A DNA stretch of 64,000 bases from Brassicibacter mesophilus (GTDB lineage Bacteria > Bacillota > Clostridia > Tissierellales > Proteiniboraceae), in the NCBI RefSeq assembly GCF_050433385.1, contig NZ_JBNPXI010000001.1, positions 124,001-188,000 of the forward strand, written 5' to 3'. The notes beneath the pieces are model-generated. The model saw only the letters and a program-made list of their open reading frames with translations, did no database searches and had not been told where the DNA came from. Numbering within the stretch: the first letter of the stretch is position 1; the number at the start of each line of letters is the position of its first letter. A program made the translations under genes and the position numbers. This document shows positions 1-8,734 of this stretch, piece by piece.

Positions 1-874
1 CCTGTGAAACATTATCAGAAAATCTAACTTTATCTCCGATAAAACTCATATTAGAATAAGCACCTGAAGGCACTAAACCCATCTTTGCAAATTCGACAGC
101 TTCTTTTATTACAGGGATATTCTCACTTCTAAGTTTTATACTGACTCCACTGCCTTCAGCCATCTCTAGTGTATGTCCTAAAAGCCCAAAGCCAGTAATA
201 TCAGTGCAGCTATTAGCTCCAACTTTAATCATTGCATCTTTTGCATGCTTATTCAATGTTGTCATCACATGTACTGCTTTGTTATAAGCCTGTTCTTCTA
301 CCATTTGTGCCTTGATTGCTGTATTTAATATACCTATACCTAGTGGTTTAGTCAATACAAGCATATCACCTACTTTTGCATTGCTATTTGTCAAAACATC
401 ATTTGGGTGAATAAATCCACTTACACACAGACCATACTTAGGCTCATTATCTTCTACTGTGTGTCCCCCTATGAGTATAGCATTTGCCTCTGCAACTTTA
501 TCAAATCCTCCTTTTAATATCTGAGCCATTATATCCGGAGATAAGCAGGTTGGAAAACAGATTATATTCATTGCAAGCTTTGGATCCGCACCCATTGCAT
601 ACACATCACTTAATGAGTTTGTCGCAGCTATTTGTCCATAAGTATATGGGTCATCAACAACAGGTGTAAAAAAATCAACTGTCTGAACTAGTGCAGTATC
701 ATCATTTATTTTATAAACTGCTGCATCATCAGAAGTTTCTATTCCAACTAATAAGTTTTCATCATACGATTTTGGTAATTGACACAGAACCTGTGCCAAG
801 GTATCAGGACCTATTTTAGCAGCTCAACCAGAGCTTCTAGAGAGCTCAGTCAATCTTTTTTCTTTTTCGCTCAT
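1..874 (-). CDS. selD: Selenophosphate synthase, selenocysteine-containing, partial (C-terminus outside window)
   Basis: Makes selenophosphate, the selenium donor for selenocysteine and selenouridine, from selenide and ATP. The reading frame starts at ATG 874-872, meets an in-frame TGA at 826-824 (codon 17), then stays open to the window edge. Residue 17 is the catalytic Cys of E. coli SelD, and the context here is S-G-U-A-A-K-I-G-P, which fits the Cys/Sec loop of the family. About 291 codons are present, so roughly the last 50 residues are missing. A hairpin downstream of the TGA fits a SECIS element. The start lies 16 bases after the comEA stop, so the two are probably co-transcribed. A plain gene caller would miss or truncate this gene. 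It could only be a pseudogene if the TGA were a true stop, which conservation on both sides argues against. Confidence 0.93.
779..826 (-). promoter_or_regulatory. Bacterial SECIS element and selenocysteine UGA of selD
   Basis: The UGA is at 826-824. After 24 bases, a 9-bp stem (799-791 with 787-779, one G-U pair) closes a 3-base GUU loop. The loop begins 33 bases after the UGA and starts with G, in agreement with the known bacterial SECIS rules on loop distance and a G in the first loop positions. The stem lies within the coding sequence, as expected for a bacterial SECIS read by SelB. Confidence 0.75.
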
Positions 875-890
875 TATTCCCACCCTTTCT

Positions 891-1532
891 TTAATTAACA
901 GTAATTAAATCTTTTATGCCTTCATACTTTTTACTTCCTATACCTGAAACTTTCATTATATCTTCTATGTCTGCAAATTTATTATTTTTTCTATATTCAA
1001 TGATTCTATCTGCTAAAACTTCCCCTACACCAGGTAGAGTTATAAGAATTTCCTTTGGAGCATCATTTATATTAATTTTATCAGATTTCTCATTTATATT
1101 GTTGCTGTCATTAAATGTAACTATGTTCTGAATATCCTGTTCTACTACTTCACCAATCTTTGGTATATAAATTTTTTCTTCATCTGATACTTTTCTTGCT
1201 AAATTAATTCTATCATTATCACTCTCAGATGTTAAGCCACCTGCTTTATTTACAGCGTCTATCACTCTATCACCTTCAAATAGCTCAACTAGTCCAGGAT
1301 TTTTCACTTGACCGCTTATATGTATCATTATCATTTTTTTATCTTCTGCCTCATCATTAAAGTCTTCAAAATCTTGGTCAATTGTCTCCTCTTCATCTAA
1401 GTCAATATTAGTTTCATCTGCTTGGATTAATTGTAAATCTCTCTTTTCATAAAAATTATATCCTATAGCTAGAACTATTAGTATAACAAATATTAGTATA
1501 ACTATTTGTTCACTTTTTGTAAAGTGACGCAA
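891..1532 (-). CDS. comEA: ComEA-like DNA-binding protein (SLBB plus helix-hairpin-helix)
   Basis: ComEA is the membrane-anchored DNA receptor of competence machinery; in clostridia its use in uptake is often untested. There is one N-terminal membrane segment (about residues 10-30), an acidic linker, an SLBB domain (about 70-130) and a C-terminal helix-hairpin-helix pair (motifs TLPGVGEVLADRI and VSGIGSKKYEGI). A GTG further upstream is possible, but AAGGGGTGA at 1538-1546 best serves the TTG at 1532. It is followed by selD after a short gap. No other com genes are in the window. Confidence 0.85.
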   Translation of the reverse strand: MRHFTKSEQIVILIFVILIVLAIGYNFYEKRDLQLIQADETNIDLDEEETIDQDFEDFNDEAEDKKMIMIHISGQVKNPGLVELFEGDRVIDAVNKAGGLTSESDNDRINLARKVSDEEKIYIPKIGEVVEQDIQNIVTFNDSNNINEKSDKININDAPKEILITLPGVGEVLADRIIEYRKNNKFADIEDIMKVSGIGSKKYEGIKDLITVN

Positions 1533-1707
1533 CTTTATCACCCCTTAGCACATTTTTATTCTTACCAACTTATTCTATCTAATACATGATTATCCTTCTT
1601 TAATAAATGTATTTATGTTAAATAAATGATACTACTTTTATTCTTTGAATTAAATTATTATAATTATTAAAAATTCGCCATTTTTTCTTAAAAAGTTACA
1701 ATAATTT

Positions 1708-1716
1708 TGGTATACT
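1708..1716 (+). promoter_or_regulatory. Extended -10 promoter of dacF
   Basis: TGG-TATACT fits the extended -10 (TGn-TATAAT) class. No good -35 box is seen. It lies about 30 bases ahead of the dacF start, with GGAGGTGG at 1735-1742 as ribosome-binding site. Confidence 0.5.
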
Positions 1717-1746
1717 ATATAAGTAAATATAAGCGGAGGTGGTAAT

Positions 1747-3030
1747 TTGAAAAAAAATGCAATAGTATTCTCTCTACTAATTTTCATAATTAGTATATCG
1801 ACTATTTCATATGCTGACACTCCTGAGATTTCCGCTGATTCAGCAATTCTGATTGATGCAAAAACAGGTGTAGTCTTATTTGAAAAGAATGCTAACCAAA
1901 AAATGTTCCCAGCTAGTACTACTAAAATATTAACTGCTATTATAGCAATTGAAAATGGAAATTTGGATCAAAAAGTAATTGTTGATGATAAAACACCTTA
2001 TGGAATTGATGGTAGTCATATAGCACTTGAACCAGGTGAAATTCTAACTATGGATCAATTAATCCATGCACTCCTTATAGAGTCCGCCAACGATGCTGCA
2101 ATAGTTATTGCAAAACACATATCTGGTTCTGTTGAAGAATTTGCAAAGCTCATGAATAATAAAGCTAAAGAAATTGGTGCTAAAAATTCTAATTTTGTTA
2201 ATCCAAATGGATTGCCAAATGAAAATCATACAACCACCGCTTATGATTTAGCTGCTATTGCTCGATATGCAATGAAAAATCCAAAATTTAGAGAAATCGT
2301 TTCCTCATATACATATACGATTCCACCTACAAATATAAAAACTGAATCAAGACCCTTAAAATCTGCAAACAGATTATTATATAGCAGTGAAACAATTAAT
2401 GTCAATGGTGAAAACGTCAAAATAAAATATGAGGGAGCAAATGGAATTAAAACAGGATACACTGTTGCTGCACAGCAATGCCTGGTTTCATCAGCAACTC
2501 GCAATGGCCAAAGCTATATTAGTGTAGTACTCCATGCTGTTGGGACTAATGTTTATATTGATACTCACAAGCTTCTAAATTACGGCTTTGATAATTTTAC
2601 AAATATGAATATAGCGTTTGGAAATGAGTTTATAAGAAATGTAGTTGTAGAAAACGGTGATATTCCAATTGCTACAGGAATAGTTGGACAAAACTTGTAT
2701 GCCATAGTCCCTAAAGGAAGAGAAAATGATATCAAGAAAAAAATTATTCTACCTGACAAGATAAAGGCTCCAGTTACAAAAGGCCAAGTACTAGGAAAAA
2801 TTGAATATACGCTAGATAATAAAGCAATAGGAACTGCTAACATAGTATCTGCAATGGAAGTCAATCAAAGAGCAGTATATGATGTTGTAAATCCTAAAAG
2901 CAGTAACTCTTTATTTAAAAAATGGTGGTTCTGGATTATAGTAATACTTATCAGCTGGCGTATTTATATTGAATTTAAAAGACGTAAACGCAGAAATAAA
3001 AGAAGACAAAAATATCTATATAGTAAATAA
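1747..3030 (+). CDS. dacF: D-alanyl-D-alanine carboxypeptidase, S11 family
   Basis: Trims the terminal D-Ala from peptidoglycan stem peptides outside the membrane. A signal peptide spans residues 1-23. The three penicilloyl-serine motifs are present: S-T-T-K (Ser57, Lys60), S-A-N about residue 117, and K-T-G about residue 238. A PBP5-like C-terminal beta domain follows, then a membrane helix (about 392-411) and a very basic cytoplasmic tail, so it is anchored by a helix. The start is TTG at 1747, set by GGAGGTGG. It is a single-gene plus-strand unit between minus-strand genes. The symbol dacF is by similarity to clostridial and Bacillus enzymes; dacB or dacA would describe the same family. 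Confidence 0.88.
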   Translation: MKKNAIVFSLLIFIISISTISYADTPEISADSAILIDAKTGVVLFEKNANQKMFPASTTKILTAIIAIENGNLDQKVIVDDKTPYGIDGSHIALEPGEILTMDQLIHALLIESANDAAIVIAKHISGSVEEFAKLMNNKAKEIGAKNSNFVNPNGLPNENHTTTAYDLAAIARYAMKNPKFREIVSSYTYTIPPTNIKTESRPLKSANRLLYSSETINVNGENVKIKYEGANGIKTGYTVAAQQCLVSSATRNGQSYISVVLHAVGTNVYIDTHKLLNYGFDNFTNMNIAFGNEFIRNVVVENGDIPIATGIVGQNLYAIVPKGRENDIKKKIILPDKIKAPVTKGQVLGKIEYTLDNKAIGTANIVSAMEVNQRAVYDVVNPKSSNSLFKKWWFWIIVILISWRIYIEFKRRKRRNKRRQKYLYSK

Positions 3031-3057
3031 CAAGGTGGCCACTGCCACCTTGTTATT
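3026..3057. terminator. Bidirectional terminator between dacF and the YheO-like gene
   Basis: A perfect 14-bp inverted repeat (3026-3039 with 3044-3057, loop CACT) is followed by T-rich DNA on both strands. It overlaps the dacF stop codon and serves two convergent genes. Confidence 0.85.
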
Positions 3058-3065
3058 ATTTTCAG

Positions 3066-3704
3066 TTATTCATTTTCTAATTTAATTTGTTCTAGATAAT
3101 TATATATTGTGTATCTAGATACACATAATCTCTCAGCTACATAATCAACAGAACCTTTAACAAGAAATACACCTTTATCATTAAGAATTTTGACTATATT
3201 AACTTTATCTTCTTTATTTAGATAGCTTATTGGTGCACCAGTTTGCTCTAACGTTCTATTAACTATATCAACAAGTATATCATCTATATTATCCTTACTA
3301 CTATTGTCTTTATATTTCTCAACTGTCAAAAAGCTTTCTAAAACATTGCTTGCTAGCATTAAATCAGATATATCAAAATTAATGCAAAAACAACCGATAG
3401 CTTTCTCGTTTTCATCTTTTATGAAGTATAGTGAAGACTTTATGATACGACCATCTTTAGTGATAGAGCTATGATTTATTACTCTGTTATACTCATCTAT
3501 ACAAGCAAGAGAAGATAACTCATGCTGAGACATACTATCACCTATCTTTCTGTCAGTTATATGTCCATTTGCTATATAAATGATTGAGTTTTTACCATTG
3601 GTCATATCAAACAAAACTGTCTCACAGTTCTTTCCAAAGGTTTCTGAAATTAACTCTGCTAAAGTCATTATATCAACAAATAAGGGGTGCATTTTACTAT
3701 GCAT
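3066..3704 (-). CDS. YheO-like PAS plus helix-turn-helix transcriptional regulator
   Basis: The first 115 residues match the YheO-type PAS domain (it begins HPLFVDIMTLAELISETFG), and residues about 165-210 form an HTH_22 helix-turn-helix ending VAERLCVSRYTIYNYL. Proteins of this build regulate amino-acid metabolism in some bacteria (DauR for D-arginine), but the ligand here cannot be read from sequence. The start ATG has GAGGAGG upstream. It stands alone, facing dacF across a shared terminator, so its target is not indicated by a neighbour. Confidence 0.8.
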   Translation of the reverse strand: MHSKMHPLFVDIMTLAELISETFGKNCETVLFDMTNGKNSIIYIANGHITDRKIGDSMSQHELSSLACIDEYNRVINHSSITKDGRIIKSSLYFIKDENEKAIGCFCINFDISDLMLASNVLESFLTVEKYKDNSSKDNIDDILVDIVNRTLEQTGAPISYLNKEDKVNIVKILNDKGVFLVKGSVDYVAERLCVSRYTIYNYLEQIKLENE

Positions 3705-3763
3705 TTAGCTACCTCCTCTTTGATAAATATTCTATAAGATTACATTCTTTGAGTTTAATTAAT

Positions 3764-4117
3764 CTATAAAATATTCTCTATACTAATATCTACACCATCA
3801 ACCCATAGTCTCTCTAAGTTATAAAAATCTCTATCTTCTTTATAAAATACATGTACTATTATATCACCATAATCCAATAAAACCCATTTACCAGTGTTAT
3901 ATCCATCTTTATGAAAAAGTTCATACCCACTATTCTTCATTTTTTCTTCTATATCATCGCATACTGACATTACCTGTCTTTGTGAATTGCCACTTGCAAT
4001 AACAAAATAATCTGCTATACTTGTGAGATGTGATATTTTTAATACTTTTATATCAAATGCTTTTTTATCTTCTGCGGATTTAACTATGATAGAAATTCTA
4101 TTATCTAAATCTGTCAC
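3764..4117 (-). CDS. rsfS: Ribosome silencing factor RsfS
   Basis: Binds protein L14 on the 50S subunit and blocks subunit joining when nutrients are scarce. The DUF143/RsfS fold covers nearly the whole 117-residue protein, with the motifs SIADYFVIASGNSQRQV and GYNTGKWVLLDYGDIIVHVF. The open frame extends further upstream, but AGGAGG followed by GTG at 4117 gives the normal family length. It sits after the LCP gene in the common nadD-yqeK-LCP-rsfS order. Confidence 0.93.
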   Translation of the reverse strand: MTDLDNRISIIVKSAEDKKAFDIKVLKISHLTSIADYFVIASGNSQRQVMSVCDDIEEKMKNSGYELFHKDGYNTGKWVLLDYGDIIVHVFYKEDRDFYNLERLWVDGVDISIENIL

Positions 4118-4151
4118 TATTGTACCTCCTGAAATATAATTTACACTTTTA

Positions 4152-5087
4152 TTATTGATTTTCATTATTTTTAACAACATTATGTTCTATAAACATATTA
4201 TCAACTAATTGTTGAGACTGTTCACTATCAGGTATGAAGTACCAAAGGCCATTTATCTGCTTTGCTTGTCCTGGTAAAGTTGCCATCTCAATATTTTCTG
4301 TATCAAACTTTGCTGCCTTTAATGCATACTTACTAACTATGCTCTTAGGGATATTTGTATCAACATTTTCAAAGTAGGTATTTATTAGCTTAGGTATCTT
4401 AAGTATATTAGATGGTTTCATCGTCTGTTTAATAGCACTCTTAACAAATTGCTGCTGTGCATTTATCCTACCCAAATCTTGATCGGCATATCCTTTTCTG
4501 TATCTTAAAAATTGAAGTGATTGTTCACCTGTTAATACTTGTTGGCCTTTTTTAAGATTTATATATAGTGGAGGATCTGCCGTAGGGTCACTATACACCA
4601 TGTTCATAGGTACATCTACTTCTACTCCACCAATAATGTCTACAAACTCCTCAACAATTTTGTAGTCGACTCTAACATAATATTCTAGATCTATGCCTAA
4701 CAAATCTCTCACTGTTTTTACAGCTAGCTCAGGTCCACCATAAGCATGAGCATGGTTTATTTTTTCTTTATTCTTTCTACCTCTGATGTTAGCTCTTGTA
4801 TCTCTAGGAATTGAAAGTACTGATAATTTTCCTGTAGTATCATCATATCTACATAACATCATTGTATCTGTTCTTTGATGTTCGTTCGTTGATAAGTCCT
4901 TTGTATCTATCCCCATTAACAAAAATGTTATCTCTTTATCATCGCTTTCATTCTTTTTTGAATCTCCACTTAAGTCACTAGATACAAAATCGCTACCATT
5001 ACTCTTAAGCGCAAAAAAAAGAATTCCACTAAAAAAAACAGAAAAACACAAAAAAGCTATAATAAATGTTTTGAAAAATCTCTTCAA
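4152..5087 (-). CDS. LytR-CpsA-Psr (LCP) family cell-wall glycopolymer ligase
   Basis: LCP enzymes attach teichoic-acid-like or other anionic polymers to peptidoglycan on the outer membrane face. There is an N-terminal membrane helix (about residues 5-27), then the LCP domain from about residue 53 (FLLMGIDTKD), with conserved Arg and Asp residues in RTDTMMLCRYD, SIPRDTRA and QFLRYRKG. The start is TTG at 5087 behind GGAGTG. It lies between yqeK and rsfS, as in many Clostridia. The polymer substrate is not known. Confidence 0.9.
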   Translation of the reverse strand: MKRFFKTFIIAFLCFSVFFSGILFFALKSNGSDFVSSDLSGDSKKNESDDKEITFLLMGIDTKDLSTNEHQRTDTMMLCRYDDTTGKLSVLSIPRDTRANIRGRKNKEKINHAHAYGGPELAVKTVRDLLGIDLEYYVRVDYKIVEEFVDIIGGVEVDVPMNMVYSDPTADPPLYINLKKGQQVLTGEQSLQFLRYRKGYADQDLGRINAQQQFVKSAIKQTMKPSNILKIPKLINTYFENVDTNIPKSIVSKYALKAAKFDTENIEMATLPGQAKQINGLWYFIPDSEQSQQLVDNMFIEHNVVKNNENQ

Positions 5088-5105
5088 GTTTATTCACTCC
5101 ATATT

Positions 5106-5675
5106 CTATTTTATCGTTGAAACCAAATAATTTCTTGCATTAATTGTATCATAATGTATAATCCAGCCTTTATCGATAATATATTTAATTGTATTATCCA
5201 TAGTTTTCAATAATGCAGCATCTAAATCCTTTAAAGCTAGGTTTCTTATATCCTCTACACCAGGAAATGCTCTATTAGGCTCTGTATAGTCAGCAATATA
5301 TATTATTTTTTCTAGTATCGTCATATTTGGTCTTCCTGTTGTGTGGTATTTTATCGAGTTAAGTATATCTTCATCTTCAATTCCAAAAATTCTTTTTGCA
5401 ATCTCAGAACCTAATGGTCCATGTAATAAGCTAGTATTTTTTTCAAACACACTATTTAAAATTATATCAAATTCAAAACTCATTTTCAATAAATGTGCTT
5501 CATCCCTCAATTTGCCACAATCATGCAAAAGTCCAGCGATGGAAGCTTTCTTGTGATCATAGTTAAATATTGCAGCTAGCTTTTCTGCCGTCTCTCTGAC
5601 TCTTATAGAATGAAGGTATCTACTTTCCCCGATATTTTCTATAAGGTAATCCTTAATTTTTTTTTCGTCTATCAT
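5106..5675 (-). CDS. yqeK: HD-domain diadenosine tetraphosphate hydrolase, YqeK family
   Basis: YqeK symmetrically hydrolyses Ap4A and related dinucleotides. The HD motif H-D is in AGLLHDCGKLRDE, with further metal histidines in RYLHSIRV and IKYHTTGRP. GGAGG before ATG 5675 selects the start; an earlier in-frame start would overlap nadD. The stop of nadD lies 15 bases upstream, so the genes form one operon. Confidence 0.9.
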   Translation of the reverse strand: MIDEKKIKDYLIENIGESRYLHSIRVRETAEKLAAIFNYDHKKASIAGLLHDCGKLRDEAHLLKMSFEFDIILNSVFEKNTSLLHGPLGSEIAKRIFGIEDEDILNSIKYHTTGRPNMTILEKIIYIADYTEPNRAFPGVEDIRNLALKDLDAALLKTMDNTIKYIIDKGWIIHYDTINARNYLVSTIK

Positions 5676-5689
5676 TTTAGTCCTCCATT

Positions 5690-6331
5690 TTACCAGCAAT
5701 TCTCATTATCTTTTTCTCTATATAAATTATGTTTATTTATATAATGTTCTACTGATTCTGGCAATAGGTATTTTACAGTCATCCCTTGATTTATTCTGTT
5801 TCTTATATCTGTAGAAGATATCTGTAATGCAGGCACTGATAGCGAATATATGCTCTTATTATATCTGGCCTCAAGTTCTCTAACCTTAGCTTCTATTTTA
5901 GCTATATCAAAACCTGGTCTAGTAGCTGCAATAAATTTACACAAATTTAAAAGCTTGTCTACTTGTTTCCAAGTTGATAATTCTATTATAGAATCAGCAC
6001 CAGTAATAAAATAAAGGTCTACGTCCTTATCACATTTTTCCCTTAATGTAGTTATTGTATCTATCGTATATGTTATTCCTTCTCTCGCTAGCTCTATTGA
6101 TGAAACATCAAAGTACGGATTATCAATTGTAGCTAACAATGTCATTTGGTATCTATGATTTCCAGCTGTAATGTTTTTATAGTCCTTATGTGGAGGATTG
6201 CCAGCTGGAATAAAAATAATTTTATCTAGGTCAAATCTGCATCTTACTTCCTCAGCTATTACCAAGTGTCCTATATGGATAGGATTAAACGTTCCACCCA
6301 TTATGCCAATTTTTTGAACATCTTTAGCCAT
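5690..6331 (-). CDS. nadD: Nicotinate-mononucleotide adenylyltransferase
   Basis: Adenylates nicotinate mononucleotide to nicotinate adenine dinucleotide, the step before NAD synthetase. The protein has 213 residues with the nucleotidyltransferase signature GGTFNPIHIGHLV near the N-terminus and I-S-S-T-D-I-R near the C-terminus. GGAGG precedes the start. It is the first gene of the nadD-yqeK-LCP-rsfS operon. pncB at 43 kb supplies its substrate by salvage. Confidence 0.95.
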   Translation of the reverse strand: MAKDVQKIGIMGGTFNPIHIGHLVIAEEVRCRFDLDKIIFIPAGNPPHKDYKNITAGNHRYQMTLLATIDNPYFDVSSIELAREGITYTIDTITTLREKCDKDVDLYFITGADSIIELSTWKQVDKLLNLCKFIAATRPGFDIAKIEAKVRELEARYNKSIYSLSVPALQISSTDIRNRINQGMTVKYLLPESVEHYINKHNLYREKDNENCW

Positions 6332-6422
6332 CTAAATACCTCCGCCAATTTTTTATCATATCTTATTATATATTATTTTAATGATAACTTAAATATGGAA
6401 ATTAGAAATTAAGATGATTTTA

Positions 6423-6457
6423 AGAAATCCCTTGTATTTTTAGAACAAGGGATTTCT
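6423..6457 (-). terminator. Terminator between the 6.5 kb small gene and nadD
   Basis: A 13-bp perfect stem (6423-6435 with 6445-6457) lies just after the stop of the small gene at 6461. The T-tract is weak. Confidence 0.65.
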
Positions 6458-6460
6458 ATG

Positions 6461-6652
6461 CTAGATATTATTTATATAGCTTTTTATATTCTCTATTTCA
6501 TACTTATCTTCTGATAATATCATATCTATTGCCTCATTTTCAAAGTTTTTAAAATACACTGCTAATCTCCCATCTTCATCATCTTCGTACTTTATACATC
6601 TAAAACCATTTTGGTACAATTCTTTTACTCTTTCAAGATTATCATCAGTCAA
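6461..6652 (-). CDS. Small conserved-looking acidic protein of unknown function
   Basis: About 63 residues from a TTG at 6652 that has GGAGAG eight bases upstream; a GTG at 6659-6661 is the alternative. The protein is acidic, has no membrane segment or cysteine cluster, and contains the segment GFRCIKYEDDEDGRLAVYF followed by a helical end. It stands between terminators, so it is a monocistronic gene. I do not recognise a family and assign no function. Confidence 0.55.
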   Translation of the reverse strand: MTDDNLERVKELYQNGFRCIKYEDDEDGRLAVYFKNFENEAIDMILSEDKYEIENIKSYINNI

Positions 6653-6721
6653 TTTTTTCACTCTCCACCATCCATTTTCTAAAATCATCAAATTGCATTT
6701 GAGCAATTTTCTATAGTAAAA

Positions 6722-6747
6722 TAAAAAAGATTGGCATTAACCAATCT
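6722..6747 (-). terminator. Terminator of the obgE-yhbY unit
   Basis: A 7-bp stem (AGATTGG with CCAATCT, loop of six) is followed on the minus strand by a run of six T. It lies about 90 bases after the yhbY stop. Confidence 0.7.
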
Positions 6748-6838
6748 CTTTTATTTTTACCATTTATACTCATTTTAATTACAAAATGAATAATAAAGTC
6801 TTTATTAAGATTTAAATTTTAATTTTTGTATTTTAATG

Positions 6839-7129
6839 TTATGGTAGCTGTATTGTTTTATTATCTTTTGACTCTCTATACAAAACAAACTTATTGCCAA
6901 TACTCTGAACAAACTCTGCATCAATCTTTGATGCTATATCATTTGCGACTTCCTTAGGCTCCAATAAGCTGTTATTTAACACATTTACCTTTACAATCTC
7001 TCTCGCTTCAAGTGCTTCATCCATTTGTTTAATGAAGTTCTCTGTTATACCATTTTTTCCTATTTGGAATATAGGCTCTATCCCATTGGCAATTGATTTT
7101 AAATAGCTTCTCTGTTTACCGTTTAACAA
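6839..7129 (-). CDS. yhbY: YhbY-type RNA-binding protein (CRM domain)
   Basis: A CRS1-YhbY domain fills the protein; the family associates with pre-50S ribosomal particles. The conserved N-terminus is read as M-L-N-G-K-Q-R-S-Y-L from TTG 7129 behind AAAGGA. A G-x-x-G-type motif, FQIGKNGITENFI, is the RNA-binding loop. It follows obgE, another 50S assembly factor, with one small gene between. Confidence 0.92.
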   Translation of the reverse strand: MLNGKQRSYLKSIANGIEPIFQIGKNGITENFIKQMDEALEAREIVKVNVLNNSLLEPKEVANDIASKIDAEFVQSIGNKFVLYRESKDNKTIQLP

Positions 7130-7149
7130 TAAATACACTCCTTTAACCT

Positions 7150-7332
7150 TTAAACTTCAACTTCTTTTTTAGACTTTCTTCTGTGAACCTCATAATTTCT
7201 GCTTCCTTTTTTCCATCCAGTTCTAGATTTTTCATTAGGTTGATAATTGTTATTAATCACAAAATCTCCTTTTGCCAAACAGTAATAAGTAGCTTGGTTT
7301 TCTTTGCAATTACCACAATTTATACAGTTCAT
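7150..7332 (-). CDS. Small four-cysteine protein, unknown function
   Basis: Sixty residues, with C-x2-C-x2-C at positions 3, 6 and 9, a fourth Cys at 18, and a strongly basic second half (ends RRKSKKEVEV). This suggests a zinc-binding, nucleic-acid-binding peptide, but that is inference. ATG 7332 has AAGGT and GGAGG upstream. It lies 17 bases after obgE and 20 before yhbY, so it belongs to the obgE-yhbY operon and may take part in ribosome assembly. I do not recognise a named family. Confidence 0.65.
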   Translation of the reverse strand: MNCINCGNCKENQATYYCLAKGDFVINNNYQPNEKSRTGWKKGSRNYEVHRRKSKKEVEV

Positions 7333-7352
7333 TTTCTTACCTTGACCTCCAT

Positions 7353-8633
7353 TTAATCAAAAAATTCAAATTCATAACCACAAATACTCACAATATCTTC
7401 ATTCTGTATACCTAATTTCTTTAATTCATCAACTATTCCCCTCTTTCTAATAACGCTTTGGAAATGTCTTAATGACTCCATGTCGTCAAAATTAGTGGAG
7501 TTAAGTAACTTTTCTATCGGATAGCCTTCTACAATATAGGCTCCATCCTCTTTTTTAACAATAACCTCATTATTTTTATTGTTTAATTCATACAATTTCT
7601 CTTTATCAATTACCTCAACTATAGGCTCAGCATCTCCTACTTCTTCTAGTTTATTCCATATAGCATACTCAAGTGATTTTATTCCTTCACCAGTCGCAGC
7701 AGAAATTGGATATATATCGTATCCAAGCCTTTTTATTTCCTCAGATAACCTATTAAACCCTTCTTTGGATTCAGGTATATCCATTTTATTAGCAACCACT
7801 ATTTGAGGTTTTTCAGCCAATTTAACGCTATATTTCTTTAATTCATCATTAATTTTCATAAAATCATCAACTGGATCTCGCCCTTCTTGAGCTGAAACAT
7901 CTACCACATGTACTAATATTCTATTCCTCTCGATATGTCTAAGAAAATCGTGCCCTAAGCCTACGCCTATATGAGCACCTTCGATTAGACCAGGTATATC
8001 AGCCATAACAAAGCTTTTTCCTTTTTCTAATTCAACTACACCAAGATTAGGAGTGATAGTTGTAAAATGATAGTTTGCTATCTTAGGCTTTGCATCAGTC
8101 ATTATAGATAATAGTGTTGATTTACCCACGTTTGGAAACCCTATCAATCCAACATCTGCTAGGAGTTTAAGTTCAAGTATAATCCATCTTTCTTCACCTT
8201 TCCCTCCACCTTGAGCAAATCTTGGAGCCTGCCTTGTAGATGTAGTAAATTTCGCGTTTCCTTTTCCTCCGCGTCCGCCTTTTGCAATAACAATAGACTG
8301 ATTATCTTCAGTTAAATCAGCTATAATAGCACCTGTCTCCTCATCTTTTACTATAGTTCCAACTGGAACCTTAAGTATCAGGTCAGACGCTTTTTTTCCA
8401 TACTGCATTTTATTTCTTCCATCTTCACCACTTTGAGCCTTATAATGGCTTTTATATCTAAAATCCATCAATGTCCTTATATTTTTATCAACCTGCAATA
8501 TGACACTGCCGCCATCTCCACCATCTCCTCCTGCAGGTCCTCCTGCAGGCTCATATTTTTCTCTTCTGAAGGCCACAGCTCCATGTCCTCCATTGCCACC
8601 TTTCACGAAAACCTTTGCTACATCTATAAACAT
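7353..8633 (-). CDS. obgE: GTPase Obg (50S assembly, stress and sporulation)
   Basis: Domains in order: glycine-rich Obg fold (about 1-158), GTPase (G1 GFPNVGKST about 165-173, G3 DIPGLIEGA, G4 NKMD), and the C-terminal OCT domain (about 345-426). The start ATG 8633 follows AGGATGG; an in-frame ATG nine bases upstream lacks a separate ribosome-binding site. The gene lies after spo0B, the same neighbourhood as in Bacillus (rplU-prp-rpmA-spo0B-obg). Confidence 0.96.
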   Translation of the reverse strand: MFIDVAKVFVKGGNGGHGAVAFRREKYEPAGGPAGGDGGDGGSVILQVDKNIRTLMDFRYKSHYKAQSGEDGRNKMQYGKKASDLILKVPVGTIVKDEETGAIIADLTEDNQSIVIAKGGRGGKGNAKFTTSTRQAPRFAQGGGKGEERWIILELKLLADVGLIGFPNVGKSTLLSIMTDAKPKIANYHFTTITPNLGVVELEKGKSFVMADIPGLIEGAHIGVGLGHDFLRHIERNRILVHVVDVSAQEGRDPVDDFMKINDELKKYSVKLAEKPQIVVANKMDIPESKEGFNRLSEEIKRLGYDIYPISAATGEGIKSLEYAIWNKLEEVGDAEPIVEVIDKEKLYELNNKNNEVIVKKEDGAYIVEGYPIEKLLNSTNFDDMESLRHFQSVIRKRGIVDELKKLGIQNEDIVSICGYEFEFFD

Positions 8634-8734
8634 TTCAACCATCCTATCGTATTATTAATAATTTCATTATACCAATTCTTTTATGCCTGTCAACTACTAT
8701 TATTATGCCAAATTAAAATCATATATATTATATT

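Noticed and set aside
1..874. selD as a pseudogene broken by an in-frame stop
   Set aside because: The stop is TGA at the known Sec/Cys position, with a SECIS-type hairpin and conserved sequence on both sides.
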